DNA of 64,000 nt from Tropicimonas aquimaris (GTDB taxonomy: Bacteria; Pseudomonadota; Alphaproteobacteria; Rhodobacterales; Rhodobacteraceae). Positions 1-11,281 of the stretch are shown one piece after another (position 1 is the stretch's first letter; each line of letters begins with the position of its first letter). The stretch lies in assembly GCF_042676185.1 (NCBI RefSeq), contig NZ_JBHTJT010000002.1, positions 62,001 to 126,000 on the forward strand. Reading direction: 5' to 3'. The notes below the pieces were generated by a model. It was not told where the DNA came from. It did not search any database and worked only from the letters and a program-made list of their open reading frames with translations. The translations under genes and the position numbers were made by a program.

Positions 1-878
1 AGTTTCAGGGCGGTGCGCGTGGCGATCACGGAGTTGCAGCCATGGGCGATGTTGGCGAAAGGACCGCCATGGACGAAGGCCGGGTTGTTCTCCAGCGTCT
101 GCACGAGGTTGGGTTGCATCGCGTCCCTGAGCAGGACGGTCATGGCGCCGTCGGCCTTCAGGTCGCGGCAGTAGATCGGGCTGCGGTCGCGGCGATAGGC
201 GACGATGATGTTGCCCAGCCTCTCCTGCAGGTCCTCAAGGTCGGCCGCAAGGCAGAGGCAGGCCATGACCTCGGAGGCCACGGTGATGTCGAAGCCGGTC
301 TGCCGCGGAAAGCCGTTCGAGACGCCGCCGAGCGAGGTGACGATGTCCCGCAGGGCGCGGTCGTTCATGTCGAGCACCCGGCGCCAGGTGACCCGGCGCT
401 CGTCGATCTCCAGCGCATTGCCCCAGTAGATGTGATTGTCGATCATCGCCGCCAGCAGGTTGTGGGCGCTGGTGATGGCGTGGAAATCGCCGGTGAAATG
501 AAGGTTCATGTCCTCCATCGGCACCACCTGCGCGTGCCCGCCGCCGGCCGCGCCGCCCTTCATGCCGAAGCACGGTCCGAGGCTCGCCTCGCGGATGCAG
601 ATCGCGGCCTTGCGGCCGATCCGGTTCAGCCCGTCGCCCAGGCCGACGGTCGTGGTCGTCTTGCCCTCGCCCGCCGGGGTCGGGTTGATGGCAGTGACGA
701 GGATCAGCTTGCCGTCGGGGCGCTCTCCAAGCGAACGGATGAACGCCTGTCCGACCTTGGCCTTGTCGTGGCCATAGGGAATCAGCGCCTCGGTCGGAAT
801 GCCGAGCCTTTCGCCGACCTCCTGAATCGGCTTCTTGCGGGCCGCGCGCGCGATCTCGATGTCGGATTTCTGGTTCAT
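1..878 (-). CDS. fhs: Formate-tetrahydrofolate ligase, 3'-truncated by window edge
   Basis: ATP-dependent ligase that makes 10-formyltetrahydrofolate from formate and THF in cytoplasmic one-carbon metabolism. Reading the minus strand from the ATG at 878 gives a protein beginning MNQKSDIEIARAARKKPI. It has the family P-loop TPAGEGKTTTT around residues 67-77, followed by the glycine-rich FGMKGGAAGGGHAQV stretch and the HFTGDFHAI segment typical of Fhs. About 292 of the usual ~555 residues lie in the window; the C-terminal half continues past position 1. It is separated from ftsH by about 200 bp that hold an ftsH terminator, so it is probably its own transcription unit. Identification is firm from the contiguous family motifs. 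Confidence 0.95.
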   Translation of the reverse strand, partial: MNQKSDIEIARAARKKPIQEVGERLGIPTEALIPYGHDKAKVGQAFIRSLGERPDGKLILVTAINPTPAGEGKTTTTVGLGDGLNRIGRKAAICIREASLGPCFGMKGGAAGGGHAQVVPMEDMNLHFTGDFHAITSAHNLLAAMIDNHIYWGNALEIDERRVTWRRVLDMNDRALRDIVTSLGGVSNGFPRQTGFDITVASEVMACLCLAADLEDLQERLGNIIVAYRRDRSPIYCRDLKADGAMTVLLRDAMQPNLVQTLENNPAFVHGGPFANIAHGCNSVIATRTALK

Positions 879-1011
879 GGTTGTCCTCCCTGCCGGCGGA
901 AACCGCCACTCCTCCATTCGCTGATAGCCCCGGAACGCGACCAAAGGAGGAACCATTCCGACATTTCGCCTCCCGCCAGCGGCGAATGCGTACCGGCACG
1001 GGACACAAAGA

Positions 1012-1043
1012 AGAAACCCCGGGCGCAGAGGCTCCGGGGCTTC
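1012..1043 (-). terminator. Rho-independent terminator after ftsH
   Basis: On the minus strand a 9-bp stem (AAGCCCCGG paired with CCGGGGTTT, one G-T pair) is followed by TTCTTCTTT. It lies 33-64 nt beyond the ftsH stop codon and so should end the tol-pal-tilS-ftsH side of the cluster before fhs. Confidence 0.75.
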
Positions 1044-1075
1044 TGGGTTCGTTGGCGTGCGCTGCCGTCCACGGT

Positions 1076-3001
<1,926 letters not shown>

Positions 3002-3124
3002 GGGGGTGCGACTCCTCAATCAGGCCTGCAGCGCGTGCAAACCGGGTTCTCCCTAAGATAGTGGATCGGCGCTGAGGTTCAACGCGATAACCGACGTGAA
3101 AGGAAATCGCTTGCAGGTCCCGGA

Positions 3125-4363
3125 TCAGAGGTTGTCGGCGAATGTCGTCTCGACCTCGGCGGCAAAGGCGCAACCCGGCTCGATCAGCGGCGCCGCGACG
3201 AGCCGATCGCCGCTCCAGACAGCCGGGCCGGAAAGGCAGGTGCCGCGCGGAAGTCCGGCCTCGCGCCAGGCCGGGCGCTGCAGGATCCCGTGGGGACCGA
3301 GGCAGCGCACCTCCATCCCCGGCTCGAAAGGGCCGGTCACGATCCAGCGACCGTCCCACCGCGCCCCCGGGCCTGCAGGCGTGGCACGGGCGGCGGCTTC
3401 GGGCTCACGAAAAATTCGGAGCCCCTGCCCGCCGGCGCGCAGGATACAGCCGTGCAGCGTGAGCCCGGCGCGAAGTGCGGTGTCGTCCGACAGGAGATTG
3501 GCAAGCTTGGCCGCGCGTGGGGTGTATTCCGCACCGGACACCCAGCGAAGAGCCGCGTTCAGGAAACGGCGGGCGAATTCGTCGGCAAGGCAGGCGAAGG
3601 CGTCCGGCGCGACCAGAATGTCGCCGGCGACGATGCGGCAATGGTCGCGGATGAAGGCCCGCAGCAAAGCGTCGAGCCCCTCCCGAGTGCTGCGGAGATT
3701 CTCGACACTCCGCGCCAACGCCTCCGGCGTGACGCCAAGCGGCGGCAACAGTTCCAGCGCCTGCCGGACCCGGACCCGCGCGAACCGAGTGTCCTCGTTC
3801 GACGGGTCCTCGACCCAGTCGATCCCGCGGCCGGTGAGGTAAACGCGCAGCTCCGCTCGGCTCTCCTCCAGCAGCGGTCGCAGGAAGGGCGCGCCGTCGC
3901 GGCGGAACGCGGGGCGCATCCCCGACAACCCGTCCAGCCCCGCCCCACGGGCGAGTCCCAGCACAAGGCATTCCACGTTGTCGTCCCGTGTGTGGCCCAG
4001 CAGCACGGCGTCGAGCCGGCGTCGCGCCGCCCATGCGGCCAGCAATCCGTAGCGGGCACGTCGCGCGGCATCCTGAAGGTTGCCCTGCGCCTCGCTGCCG
4101 CGCCATCGCAGGGTTTCGTGCAGAAGGCCGAGTCCGCGGGCCTCCGAGGCGACCATCGCCGCCTCCTCCGCCGCGGCCGCGCGCAGGCCGTGATCGACGC
4201 TCGCCACCTCGGCATGCAGCCCGGCGGCACCCGCCCAGTCGGCGGCAAGATGCATCAGCGCCATGGAATCGCCGCCGCCCGACACCGCCACCCCGATGCA
4301 GGATGGCATTGGCGTCGGCAGCAGCGCCTCCATGCGCGTGGCGAAGCGTTCAGAGAGGGTCAT
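3125..4363 (-). CDS. tilS: tRNA(Ile)-lysidine synthetase TilS
   Basis: ATP-dependent enzyme that attaches lysine to C34 of tRNA-Ile(CAU), making lysidine so that the tRNA reads AUA. The PP-loop signature SGGGDS is at residues 28-33, followed by ASVDHGLR and the RRARYG and LGHTRDDNVEC segments of the N-type ATP-PPase core; the rest carries the tRNA-contacting C-terminal part. The ATG at 4363 gives 412 aa (MTLSERFATRMEAL), close to usual family size; the frame is open further upstream but that part overlaps cpoB and looks non-coding. It follows cpoB by 55 bp, the conserved alphaproteobacterial order cpoB-tilS-ftsH. Confidence 0.93.
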   Translation of the reverse strand: MTLSERFATRMEALLPTPMPSCIGVAVSGGGDSMALMHLAADWAGAAGLHAEVASVDHGLRAAAAEEAAMVASEARGLGLLHETLRWRGSEAQGNLQDAARRARYGLLAAWAARRRLDAVLLGHTRDDNVECLVLGLARGAGLDGLSGMRPAFRRDGAPFLRPLLEESRAELRVYLTGRGIDWVEDPSNEDTRFARVRVRQALELLPPLGVTPEALARSVENLRSTREGLDALLRAFIRDHCRIVAGDILVAPDAFACLADEFARRFLNAALRWVSGAEYTPRAAKLANLLSDDTALRAGLTLHGCILRAGGQGLRIFREPEAAARATPAGPGARWDGRWIVTGPFEPGMEVRCLGPHGILQRPAWREAGLPRGTCLSGPAVWSGDRLVAAPLIEPGCAFAAEVETTFADNL

Positions 4364-4418
4364 CGGCCCGTCAGCGATAGGATTTCGTGCAACGGGCCGG
4401 CGGACCGGATGCCCGGGC

Positions 4419-5243
4419 TCAGGGGCATCCCAGCCCGGAGCGCGATGCCATGGCTTCGGTCGCCTCGGTGCTGCCCGGGAAACGGGTATCGACCTCGCCC
4501 AGCGTGATGCAGGCCTCGTTGGTCTGGCCGAGCCGCCCGAGGCTCTGGCCAAGCCGCAAAAGCGCCTGCGGTGCCTGCGCCCCCTGCGGGTCGGCCGAGA
4601 AAGAATTGAGATAGGCACGCGCCGCCGGGGCGATCTCGCCCAGCTCGGTCAGCGCATCCCCGTGGTGGAAATGCGCCGAGGCGGTCAGCGGACCGGTGGG
4701 GTAGGCCTCGGTAAAGGCCGCAAAGAGGTCTGCGGCGCTGCGAAAGCTACGGTCATCGAGCGCCGCCTTCGCTCGATCGAATTCCGCCTGTTCGGCCATT
4801 GCGAGCTGTGCGCCGCCGTTTTTTTCGGATGGCAGCGCCGTCGCTGGCGCCTCGGGCAACGCACCACCGCCGAGGGTTGGCGTGTCGCCGAGCGCACCGA
4901 TGTCGCAGCCTTCTTCCAGTTCGCAGAGACGGAACTCGAGATCGCCGATGCGGTTGGTGCCGTCGGTGACGATCCGATCGATGCGGAATTCCAGCTCTTC
5001 GGACTTGGCGGTCAGCCGCTGCAGCTCGCTCTCGATCACGTTGACCCGGTCCAGCACGGTCGTGGACGGCGCCAGCGCGCCGACCGGACCGGTGGTGGAG
5101 AGTTCACGCTTGAGCCCCTGCAATTCAACATAGAGCACCGAAAGCTCCTGGCGGATATCGGCCAGGGTCTGCGAACGATCCTGAGCAAAACCGGTTACAG
5201 GAATGGCCGCCGCGAAGACGGCGGCCAGAACGGTCAGGCGCAT
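4419..5243 (-). CDS. cpoB: Tol-Pal associated protein CpoB (YbgF)
   Basis: Periplasmic factor that coordinates Tol-Pal-driven outer-membrane constriction with peptidoglycan synthesis at the septum. A signal peptide is visible (MRLTVLAAVFAAAIPVTGFA, cleavage before Q21). A heptad-rich coiled-coil segment follows (about 25-105, rich in Leu, Glu and Arg), then a low-complexity linker and C-terminal TPR repeats (from about 150: EFDRAKAALDDRSFRSAADLF, then two more helix pairs). The length of 274 aa is normal. It lies 10 bp after pal and is part of the tol-pal operon. C115 and C122 (CELEEGC) could form a disulfide. Confidence 0.92.
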   Translation of the reverse strand: MRLTVLAAVFAAAIPVTGFAQDRSQTLADIRQELSVLYVELQGLKRELSTTGPVGALAPSTTVLDRVNVIESELQRLTAKSEELEFRIDRIVTDGTNRIGDLEFRLCELEEGCDIGALGDTPTLGGGALPEAPATALPSEKNGGAQLAMAEQAEFDRAKAALDDRSFRSAADLFAAFTEAYPTGPLTASAHFHHGDALTELGEIAPAARAYLNSFSADPQGAQAPQALLRLGQSLGRLGQTNEACITLGEVDTRFPGSTEATEAMASRSGLGCP

Positions 5244-5253
5244 GCCAGCCTCC

Positions 5254-5778
5254 TCAGCTTCCGAGCCCGGCCTGCAGCACGGTCACCGCGCGGCGGTTCT
5301 GGGCATAGCAGGCCTCTTCGGAGCAGATCTCGATCGGACGCTCCTTGCCGTAGCTCACCGTCTTGAGCCGGGTGCCGGCGACGCCGCGCGACATCAGGTA
5401 TTCCTGCACCGCGTTGGCGCGACGGGCGCCGAGGGCGAGGTTGTACTCGCGCGTGCCCTGTTCATCGGCATGGCCTTCGATGGTCGCGTTGTAGGCGGTG
5501 TTGGTCGACAGCCAGTTGGCCTGCCCGTCCAGCGTGGCGCGGGCTTCGGGCGTCAGTCCCGACTGGTCGACGGGGAACAGGATCCGGTCTCCGACGGCGG
5601 CCTGGAAGTAGGCCGGCGAGGAGGGATCGGAGGCGCTGCCGGGCGTAACGCCGGCCCCCGCCCCCGCGCCGCCCGCGCCGTAGCTGTCGGACCCGGAACC
5701 GAAACGATCGGGGTTGGTGCAGGCGGACAGGCCGACCGCACCGATGAGAAGAACTGCCTTGATTACGGGGTGGGCCAT
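5254..5778 (-). CDS. pal: Peptidoglycan-associated lipoprotein Pal
   Basis: Outer-membrane lipoprotein that binds peptidoglycan and is relocated by the TolQRA motor during division. The signal peptide ends in the lipobox LSAC, with lipidated Cys20. The OmpA-like C-terminal domain contains TIEGHADEQGTREYN and LGARRANAVQEYL, the diaminopimelate-binding motif. I placed the start at 5778 (MAHPVIKAV, 174 aa) because GGAG lies 9 nt upstream; an in-frame ATG at 5793 would add MENKI. It is preceded by a 156-bp gap after tolB containing a hairpin, which may set separate pal levels. Two Cys near the C-terminus (CSEEAC) are unusual additions. Confidence 0.95.
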   Translation of the reverse strand: MAHPVIKAVLLIGAVGLSACTNPDRFGSGSDSYGAGGAGAGAGVTPGSASDPSSPAYFQAAVGDRILFPVDQSGLTPEARATLDGQANWLSTNTAYNATIEGHADEQGTREYNLALGARRANAVQEYLMSRGVAGTRLKTVSYGKERPIEICSEEACYAQNRRAVTVLQAGLGS

Positions 5779-5894
5779 GATCTTATTCTCCATGACTGCC
5801 TGCTGCCTCTGACCTCTCCTAGCACCCTGCCAACGGGTTGGGAACGCCTTGCTGCGAGCGCACAGCAGCGAGAAGTGCATTTTTCGGTGGAAAT

Positions 5895-5915
5895 CCGGCC
5901 CGAATTTCGGACCGG
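5895..5915. terminator. Hairpin in the tolB-pal gap
   Basis: Inverted repeat CCGGCCCG/CGGACCGG (one mismatch, 5-nt loop) in the 156-bp gap between tolB and pal. There is no clear U-tract, so it is more likely a partial terminator or mRNA-processing hairpin than a full stop. Confidence 0.45.
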
Positions 5916-5934
5916 AGCGTTTCTGGGGCGCTGA

Positions 5935-7266
5935 TCACGGCAGCAGCGGCGACCATGCCGGGTCCGACGCGGCGCTCGGTGTGGGCACCCGCTTGAGGTT
6001 GCGCCCCGAGATGTCGACCGACCACAGGGAGGGTTGCCCGCCGGCGCCCGCGCTCTCGCGGGTGAACATGATCACCCGCCCGTTCGGCGCCCAGGTCGGC
6101 CCCTCGTCGAGGAAGGCGCCGGTTAGCAGCCGCTCTTCCGATCCGTCGGTGCGCATCACGCCGATGTGGAACCGGCCCTGGTTCTGCTTGGTGAAGGCGA
6201 TCAGGTCGCCGCGCGGGGACCAGACCGGCGTGCCGTAACGCCCCTGCCCGAAGGAGATTCGCCGCGGCTCGCCGCCACGTGCCGACATGATGTAGAGCTG
6301 CTGGGTGCCGGAACGATCGCTTTCGAAGACGATCTGGCTGCCGTCGGGTGAGAAGCTCGGCGCGGTCTCGATCGCCGGCGTGTTGGTCAGCTGCACCGGC
6401 TGGCCACCGATCCGGGTGACGAAGATGTCGGTGTTGCCGCCGACCGAGCGGGAATAGACCACCGTCTGCCCGTCGGGCCCGAAGCGCGGCGCAAAGGTCA
6501 TCGCCCCCTGCCCGGTGTTCAGCGCCTGCTGCCGCACGTCGCCGACCTGCATCAGGTAGATCTCGGGCTGGCCGGTGGCATAGGAGGTATAGAGCACCCG
6601 GTCCCCGGTGGGCGAGAAGCGCGGCGCCAGCACGATCGAGGAACTGTCGGTCAGGTATTGCACGTTGGCGCCGTCGTAATCCATCACCGCCAGCCGCTTC
6701 TCGCGGTTGTCCTTTGGGCCGCTCTCGGAGACGAAAACGACACGGCTGTCGAAATAACCGCCCTCTCCGGTGATCCGCGAATAGACTTGGTCTGCCACCT
6801 TGTGGGCCAGCCGCCGCCAGGAGGTGGCAGAGCCGCCAAGCCTCAGCCCCTCGCCCAGTTCGCCGCCGGAGAAGACGTCGTAGAGCCGGAACTTCACGCT
6901 GACCGAGCCGTTGGCATCCGCCGAGACGGCGCCGGTGATCAGCGCCTGGGCGTTGATCGCCTTCCAGTCCGCATAGGCCACCGGCGCGTCAAAGCTGGTG
7001 ACCCGGCTGATATGCGCCTCCGCCGGGATCCGGCGGAACAGCCCGGTTCCCTCGAGGTCGGCGGCGATCAGGTTGGAGATGTCGGCAGCAAGCTGGGTCG
7101 CGGCCGGCGTCTCGGCCACGAAGGCCGGGAGCGCGAACGGCAGGGGCTCGATCACCCCCTCGGTGATCTCGATCCGCAGCGGTCCCGATTGCGCCGTAAT
7201 CGGCGTCGCGGGCAGCCCGCCTGCGGAAAGCAGGGCGAGGACAAAGGCAATGGAGCGCAGGAACAT
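5935..7266 (-). CDS. tolB: Tol-Pal system beta-propeller protein TolB
   Basis: Periplasmic protein that docks to Pal and TolA and links the inner-membrane motor to the outer membrane. A signal peptide (about 25 residues, ending near PITA/QS) is followed by an N-terminal alpha/beta domain and a WD40-like propeller. The propeller repeats are visible as FSPTGDRVLYTSYATGQPEIYLM, FGPDGQTVVYSRS, FSPDGSQIVFESDRSG and WSPRGDLIAFT. The ATG at 7266 (443 aa, MFLRSIAFVLALLSAGG) gives normal length and puts the signal peptide at the N-terminus; upstream open frame overlaps tolA. It lies 104 bp after tolA. Confidence 0.95.
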   Translation of the reverse strand: MFLRSIAFVLALLSAGGLPATPITAQSGPLRIEITEGVIEPLPFALPAFVAETPAATQLAADISNLIAADLEGTGLFRRIPAEAHISRVTSFDAPVAYADWKAINAQALITGAVSADANGSVSVKFRLYDVFSGGELGEGLRLGGSATSWRRLAHKVADQVYSRITGEGGYFDSRVVFVSESGPKDNREKRLAVMDYDGANVQYLTDSSSIVLAPRFSPTGDRVLYTSYATGQPEIYLMQVGDVRQQALNTGQGAMTFAPRFGPDGQTVVYSRSVGGNTDIFVTRIGGQPVQLTNTPAIETAPSFSPDGSQIVFESDRSGTQQLYIMSARGGEPRRISFGQGRYGTPVWSPRGDLIAFTKQNQGRFHIGVMRTDGSEERLLTGAFLDEGPTWAPNGRVIMFTRESAGAGGQPSLWSVDISGRNLKRVPTPSAASDPAWSPLLP

Positions 7267-7370
7267 CGGTTGGAACCCTTTCTGTCGGGGCTGGAATGCG
7301 GGGACCTTGGCGACAAGGCTGCGATGCCCTGGCCGTCGCGGCCGTGTCTCTGGGACGGCGAGCCGGGGCA

Positions 7371-8594
7371 TCAGCGTATCCTCATCTGCTCGGGGTTGAA
7401 GGTCATCTCGATCTCGCGCCACTGGCCGAATTTCTCCGGCGGCAGATCATAGCCGCTGCTGCCGCAGCGGATGATCGCGCGGCGCGCGGCCTCGAAGGCG
7501 GTTGCGGCCGCGGCATCACTGCCGCCCTCGGCGCTGATCATGCGGATCGAGCCGGTATCGGGTGTGGCGTTCTCGTTCATCCGGACGAAGACGGTGACGG
7601 TGACCCGCTGCGCCTCGGAGCTCAGGGAGCCAATGTTCCAGCATTGCTGCACGCCGATACGCAGCGCGTCCTTCTCGCCGGAGGTGAGTGGCGGACCGGT
7701 GGGCGCAGTGCCGGTGCCGGCCTCCGCCTCGCCCGCGCCGGAGCCGCCGGAAGGGGCGGCCTCCGCAACGGCGGCGGCGATGGCATCGGCCATGGCATCC
7801 TCGGCCGGAGGCTCGGGCGGCGTCTCGGTCGCCGGCTTCGGCGGTGCCGGACGCTCGGGCTGCGCCGGCTGGGCTGCGGGCGTGGGTTCGGGCTGCGGAC
7901 GGCGCGGCCGGCTCTGCGGGCGCGGCGTGCCGGACGGCGCAAGCGCGACCTGCGCGCCGCCGGATTCCTCCACGGCCTCCGGCACGATCCGCGTCGCGGC
8001 CTCCTCGGGCGCGGCGGCGTCCTGCGGCTCGGCCGGGATCTCGGTGGCGGCGCTCTCGTCGGGGCGCACGGCCTCCTGAACCTGCTCGGCGACCTCGGTG
8101 TCAGGTTCCGGCGCCGGGGCGGCTTCCGGCGCGATCCGCGGAGCGACGCGGGGCACTGGCGCCACTTCCGGCGCAAGCTCCACCGCCGCCCCTTCGGGCG
8201 TTTCGGGAGATACGGGCGCGGGCGGCGCTTCGGGCGTCACCTCGGCCTGTGGAGTCTCGAAGGTCTCGTCGAATTCCGGCGCCGGTTCCGGCGCGTCGGT
8301 CGCGGCGGGCTCGGGGGCCTCCGCCGCCTCGGGCGCCGGATCCTCCGCGGGAGGTTCGGGCGCGACCTCTTCCGGGCTCGGCGCTTCGGGCGCGCTCGGC
8401 GCGTCGAGGTTCTCCGGAACCTCCGGCGCGGCGCTTCCCGCCGCCAACATGGCGGCGAACTGCTCTCCGGAGACCAGCGTGACCTCGGAGAATTCCATCG
8501 GCTCGGGCCGGTCGAACGCAAAAAGGCCGCCGAAAGCCGCCCAGAGGATCAGCCCGACATGCGCAGCGCCCGAGATCTTAACCCCGGTATTCAT
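7371..8594 (-). CDS. tolA: Cell envelope protein TolA
   Basis: Inner-membrane protein with a long periplasmic arm that transmits TolQR energy to TolB and Pal. An N-terminal transmembrane helix (GAAHVGLILWAAFGGLFAF, about 9-27) is followed by about 270 residues dominated by Ala, Pro and Glu. A compact C-terminal domain follows (from about 310, ending EIEMTFNPEQMRIR), with a Cys pair as in TolA domain III. The ATG at 8594 gives 407 aa; an ATG at 8612 would overlap the tolR stop by 8 nt. The Pro-rich arm replaces the Lys/Ala helix of E. coli, which is normal in this order. Confidence 0.9.
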   Translation of the reverse strand: MNTGVKISGAAHVGLILWAAFGGLFAFDRPEPMEFSEVTLVSGEQFAAMLAAGSAAPEVPENLDAPSAPEAPSPEEVAPEPPAEDPAPEAAEAPEPAATDAPEPAPEFDETFETPQAEVTPEAPPAPVSPETPEGAAVELAPEVAPVPRVAPRIAPEAAPAPEPDTEVAEQVQEAVRPDESAATEIPAEPQDAAAPEEAATRIVPEAVEESGGAQVALAPSGTPRPQSRPRRPQPEPTPAAQPAQPERPAPPKPATETPPEPPAEDAMADAIAAAVAEAAPSGGSGAGEAEAGTGTAPTGPPLTSGEKDALRIGVQQCWNIGSLSSEAQRVTVTVFVRMNENATPDTGSIRMISAEGGSDAAAATAFEAARRAIIRCGSSGYDLPPEKFGQWREIEMTFNPEQMRIR

Positions 8595-8604
8595 GAAAGC
8601 CGTC

Positions 8605-9084
<480 letters not shown>

Positions 9085-9087
9085 GGT

Positions 9088-9783
9088 TCAGGAATCCAGC
9101 TGGCGCGACAGGATGGTGGCGAATTCGTCGGCAAAGCTCTCGTAGCCGCCGATGATCCGGTCACTGTCGGAGCTCAGCTTGTTGTAGAAGATCACCGCCG
9201 GAATCGCCGCCAGCAGGCCGAGCGCGGTGGCAACGAGCGCCTCCGAGATACCCGGCGCGACGACCGCGAGGTTGGTGTTCTGGGCGATCGCGATTTCCTC
9301 GAAGGCGTGCTTGATCCCCCAGACGGTGCCGAAAAGCCCGATGAAGGGCGCCGTGGAGCCGGTGGTTGCCAGGAAGCCGAGGCCACGGTTCAGGCCCTCC
9401 GCCTCCTTGGCGATGGCCACGTCCATCGACCGGTCGATCCGCGCCTGTGCGCCGGCGATCAGGCCGCCATCCTCGCGATGCGAGCGGCGCCATTCGATCA
9501 TTCCGGCAGCAAAGATCCGCTGAGACGCGCTCGTCGGGTCGGTGCCTACCTCGTCGAACAGTTCATCGAGCGGCTCGCCCGACCAGAATTGCGCATCGAA
9601 AGCGTCGGATTCGCGGCGCGCGATGCGATACATGATGTGCTTCTGAATGATGATCGCCCAGCCCCAGAAAGAGGCGACGATCAGCATCAGCATCACCAGT
9701 TTGACCGTGAATGTCGCGCGGGCAAAAAGCGCCCACATGGAGAAATCCATCTCCGTTGCAAGGGGAAGGGTCGAGGGATCCAT
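9088..9783 (-). CDS. tolQ: Tol-Pal motor protein TolQ
   Basis: MotA/TolQ/ExbB-type proton-channel subunit. Three transmembrane segments can be seen: near 18-40 (ARATFTVKLVMLMLIVASFW), about 135-157 (LGFLATTGSTAPFIGLFGTVWGI) and about 175-197 (ALVATALGLLAAIPAVIFYNKL). The family's conserved TAPFIGLFGTVWGI and LVATALGLLAAIPAV stretches are intact. The 231-aa length is normal. It is the first gene of the tolQRAB-pal-cpoB run and follows ybgC after a 263-bp gap, so a promoter for the motor genes may lie in that gap. Confidence 0.95.
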   Translation of the reverse strand: MDPSTLPLATEMDFSMWALFARATFTVKLVMLMLIVASFWGWAIIIQKHIMYRIARRESDAFDAQFWSGEPLDELFDEVGTDPTSASQRIFAAGMIEWRRSHREDGGLIAGAQARIDRSMDVAIAKEAEGLNRGLGFLATTGSTAPFIGLFGTVWGIKHAFEEIAIAQNTNLAVVAPGISEALVATALGLLAAIPAVIFYNKLSSDSDRIIGGYESFADEFATILSRQLDS

Positions 9784-10046
9784 ACTGCCTGCTCGTGTTA
9801 CCTGCCGCTCTCTCGGCGGCCGTTCTTGCGCGCGAATCTACCCGGTTTACAGGGGAAACGCCAACACGAAGGCGTGACGGCGACAACATTCCGACACGGA
9901 ACCGGCACGGCGGGGGGCGCAGTGCGCGGATATCCGCCATGGGAGAGGGCCGAAAACCGGGGGCTCCCGCCCACGCGGCGGCGCGCGGCGCGCTTGCGCG
10001 TGGTTGGGGGTGGCAGGCCTTCGGCCTGCTCTCGGCGTCCTGCCTT
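9784..10046. other. 263-bp gap between ybgC and tolQ
   Basis: No gene is seen. It holds an imperfect GC-rich palindrome with 7-bp arms CCACGCG (9971-9977) and CGCGTGG (9997-10003), just past the ybgC stop on the minus strand and possibly its terminator. The remainder nearer tolQ is the likeliest place for a tolQ promoter, but I could not identify convincing -35/-10 boxes. Confidence 0.4.
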
Positions 10047-10433
10047 CTACATCCGCGCCCTGATATCGGCCGGAATCCGCACCGGGCGGCCGTCGGTGGT
10101 CATCGTGGCGACCACGACGCGCGCGACGAATAGAACCTGTTCCGCCCGCAGCACCCGCTGCTCCATCACAAAGCTTGCGCCCTTCACCTCGGCCATGCGG
10201 GTCTCGACATCCAGAAGGTCGTCCAGGCGTGCTGGCGCAAGATAGTCCGCCTCGACGCGCCGGACCGCGAAGACGATCCCCTGCTCGTCCTTCATTGCGT
10301 TCTGATCGACCCCGAGATTTCGGACCCATTCGGACCGGCCACGCTCGATGAACTTGAGATAATTGGCGTAGTAGACGATCCCCGCCATGTCGGTGTCTTC
10401 GTAATAGACGCGCAGGGAATGGATATGTGGCAT
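10047..10433 (-). CDS. ybgC: Acyl-CoA thioesterase YbgC (hotdog fold)
   Basis: Hotdog-fold thioesterase encoded with tol-pal and linked to phospholipid metabolism at the inner membrane. The family signature VYYEDTDMAGIVYYANYLKF lies near residues 8-27, with catalytic Asp14 in the DTDMAG motif, followed by FIERGRSEW. I took the ATG at 10433 (MPHIHSLRVYYEDTD, 128 aa), the usual length; upstream open frame adds an unrelated arginine-rich extension. It is upstream of tolQ in the conserved ybgC-tolQRAB order. Confidence 0.92.
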   Translation of the reverse strand: MPHIHSLRVYYEDTDMAGIVYYANYLKFIERGRSEWVRNLGVDQNAMKDEQGIVFAVRRVEADYLAPARLDDLLDVETRMAEVKGASFVMEQRVLRAEQVLFVARVVVATMTTDGRPVRIPADIRARM

Positions 10434-10510
10434 GGACGGTTCCGGGATCTGACGGGTCGGGGCTACGCCGATGCCGTCCGGCCTGCAAGACCGGAGGCGC
10501 AATGTCGCCG

Positions 10511-11140
10511 TCAATCGGCGGCCTGTCCGCCCCTTGCGAACAGGCGCAGCGCGTGGCTCGGGTCGCTGGCGACCTCCGGCATCAGGGGATCGTAGGCGGC
10601 GCGGATCACGCCGGCAATTTCCGGCCGCAAAACAGCCTGCCCGTCCGGCGTGACGGCAAGCGGCGAGCGGTCCCGGAACGCGCGGTCCGACCAGAGCAGG
10701 ATCGAGCGCACCATCTGCGCCAGCGCGAGGTCCGCCGCCGGCACCTCGGACAGGTCCGCGTTCATCCGCAGAAAGACGAAGCAGGCCCGGATCGCTCCGT
10801 TCTCCTCAAATCGGTAAATCCGGTACTGGTTGGCGCCCGACGCAACGAGCCGTTCGACCATCTCGGTCAACCCCGGCACCAACCCACCCAGATCGGGCAC
10901 CTCCAGAAGTTCCTCCCAGTCGCGGAAGAAGAACACCATGAGATTAGCGCCCATTTCCGGGTCCGTCTCGGCCATCTTGTGGCCCGCCAGCGCAACCACT
11001 GCCTCGCAGGCCCCCTTGACCACCGCAAGGGTCGCATCCTCGACGCCGAAGACGATCGGAACGATCGGCCGCCTCCAGCGGGCGCAGAGGTATTGGCCAT
11101 CCGACCGGGTAAACAAATCCTCGATGTCCTTTGGCGTCAT
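10511..11140 (-). CDS. Hypothetical protein, probably conserved in Rhodobacterales
   Basis: Unrecognised 209-aa soluble protein starting MTPKDIEDLFTRSDGQYLCARW. The ATG at 11140 has GAAGGG about 6 nt upstream. The sequence is mixed alpha/beta with no signal peptide or transmembrane segment. It has an MVFFFRDWEELLEVPDL block, an acidic-hydrophobic C-terminal half and two lone Cys. Codon use is like its neighbours, so I believe it is real. It lies between ruvB (after a repeat element) and ybgC on the same strand. No catalytic motif is evident and I assign no function. Confidence 0.75.
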   Translation of the reverse strand: MTPKDIEDLFTRSDGQYLCARWRRPIVPIVFGVEDATLAVVKGACEAVVALAGHKMAETDPEMGANLMVFFFRDWEELLEVPDLGGLVPGLTEMVERLVASGANQYRIYRFEENGAIRACFVFLRMNADLSEVPAADLALAQMVRSILLWSDRAFRDRSPLAVTPDGQAVLRPEIAGVIRAAYDPLMPEVASDPSHALRLFARGGQAAD

Positions 11141-11181
11141 TCGTCGGCCCTTCTCGTCCCGATCAGTTCCTTTCAACCGGG

Positions 11182-11260
11182 AGGGTGGCCTCCCGCTTTA
11201 TCTGTCCAAAAATACGCCTACGGGGAGCGCCGCAAGGCGCAGGGCGCAAAATGCCCCCCT
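11182..11260 (-). repeat. Intergenic hairpin-plus-tail element, copy A
   Basis: Minus-strand copy of an element found three times in the window. It starts GGGGGGC, contains a GC-rich stem-loop (GCGCCTTGCGGCGC), then CTCCCCG, and ends in an AT-richer tail GTATTTTTGGACAGATAAAG. It sits just downstream of ruvB in the same orientation and may end or process the ruv transcript. The same architecture occurs at 12352 and 19544. Confidence 0.65.
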
Positions 11261-11281
11261 TCCATGCGTCGTTGCAGGCTC

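Noticed and set aside
9971..10003. Fourth degenerate copy of the hairpin-plus-tail element between ybgC and tolQ
   Set aside because: It has GC palindromes but lacks the CCCCCGAG-like and TATTT..GAACAG-like tail.
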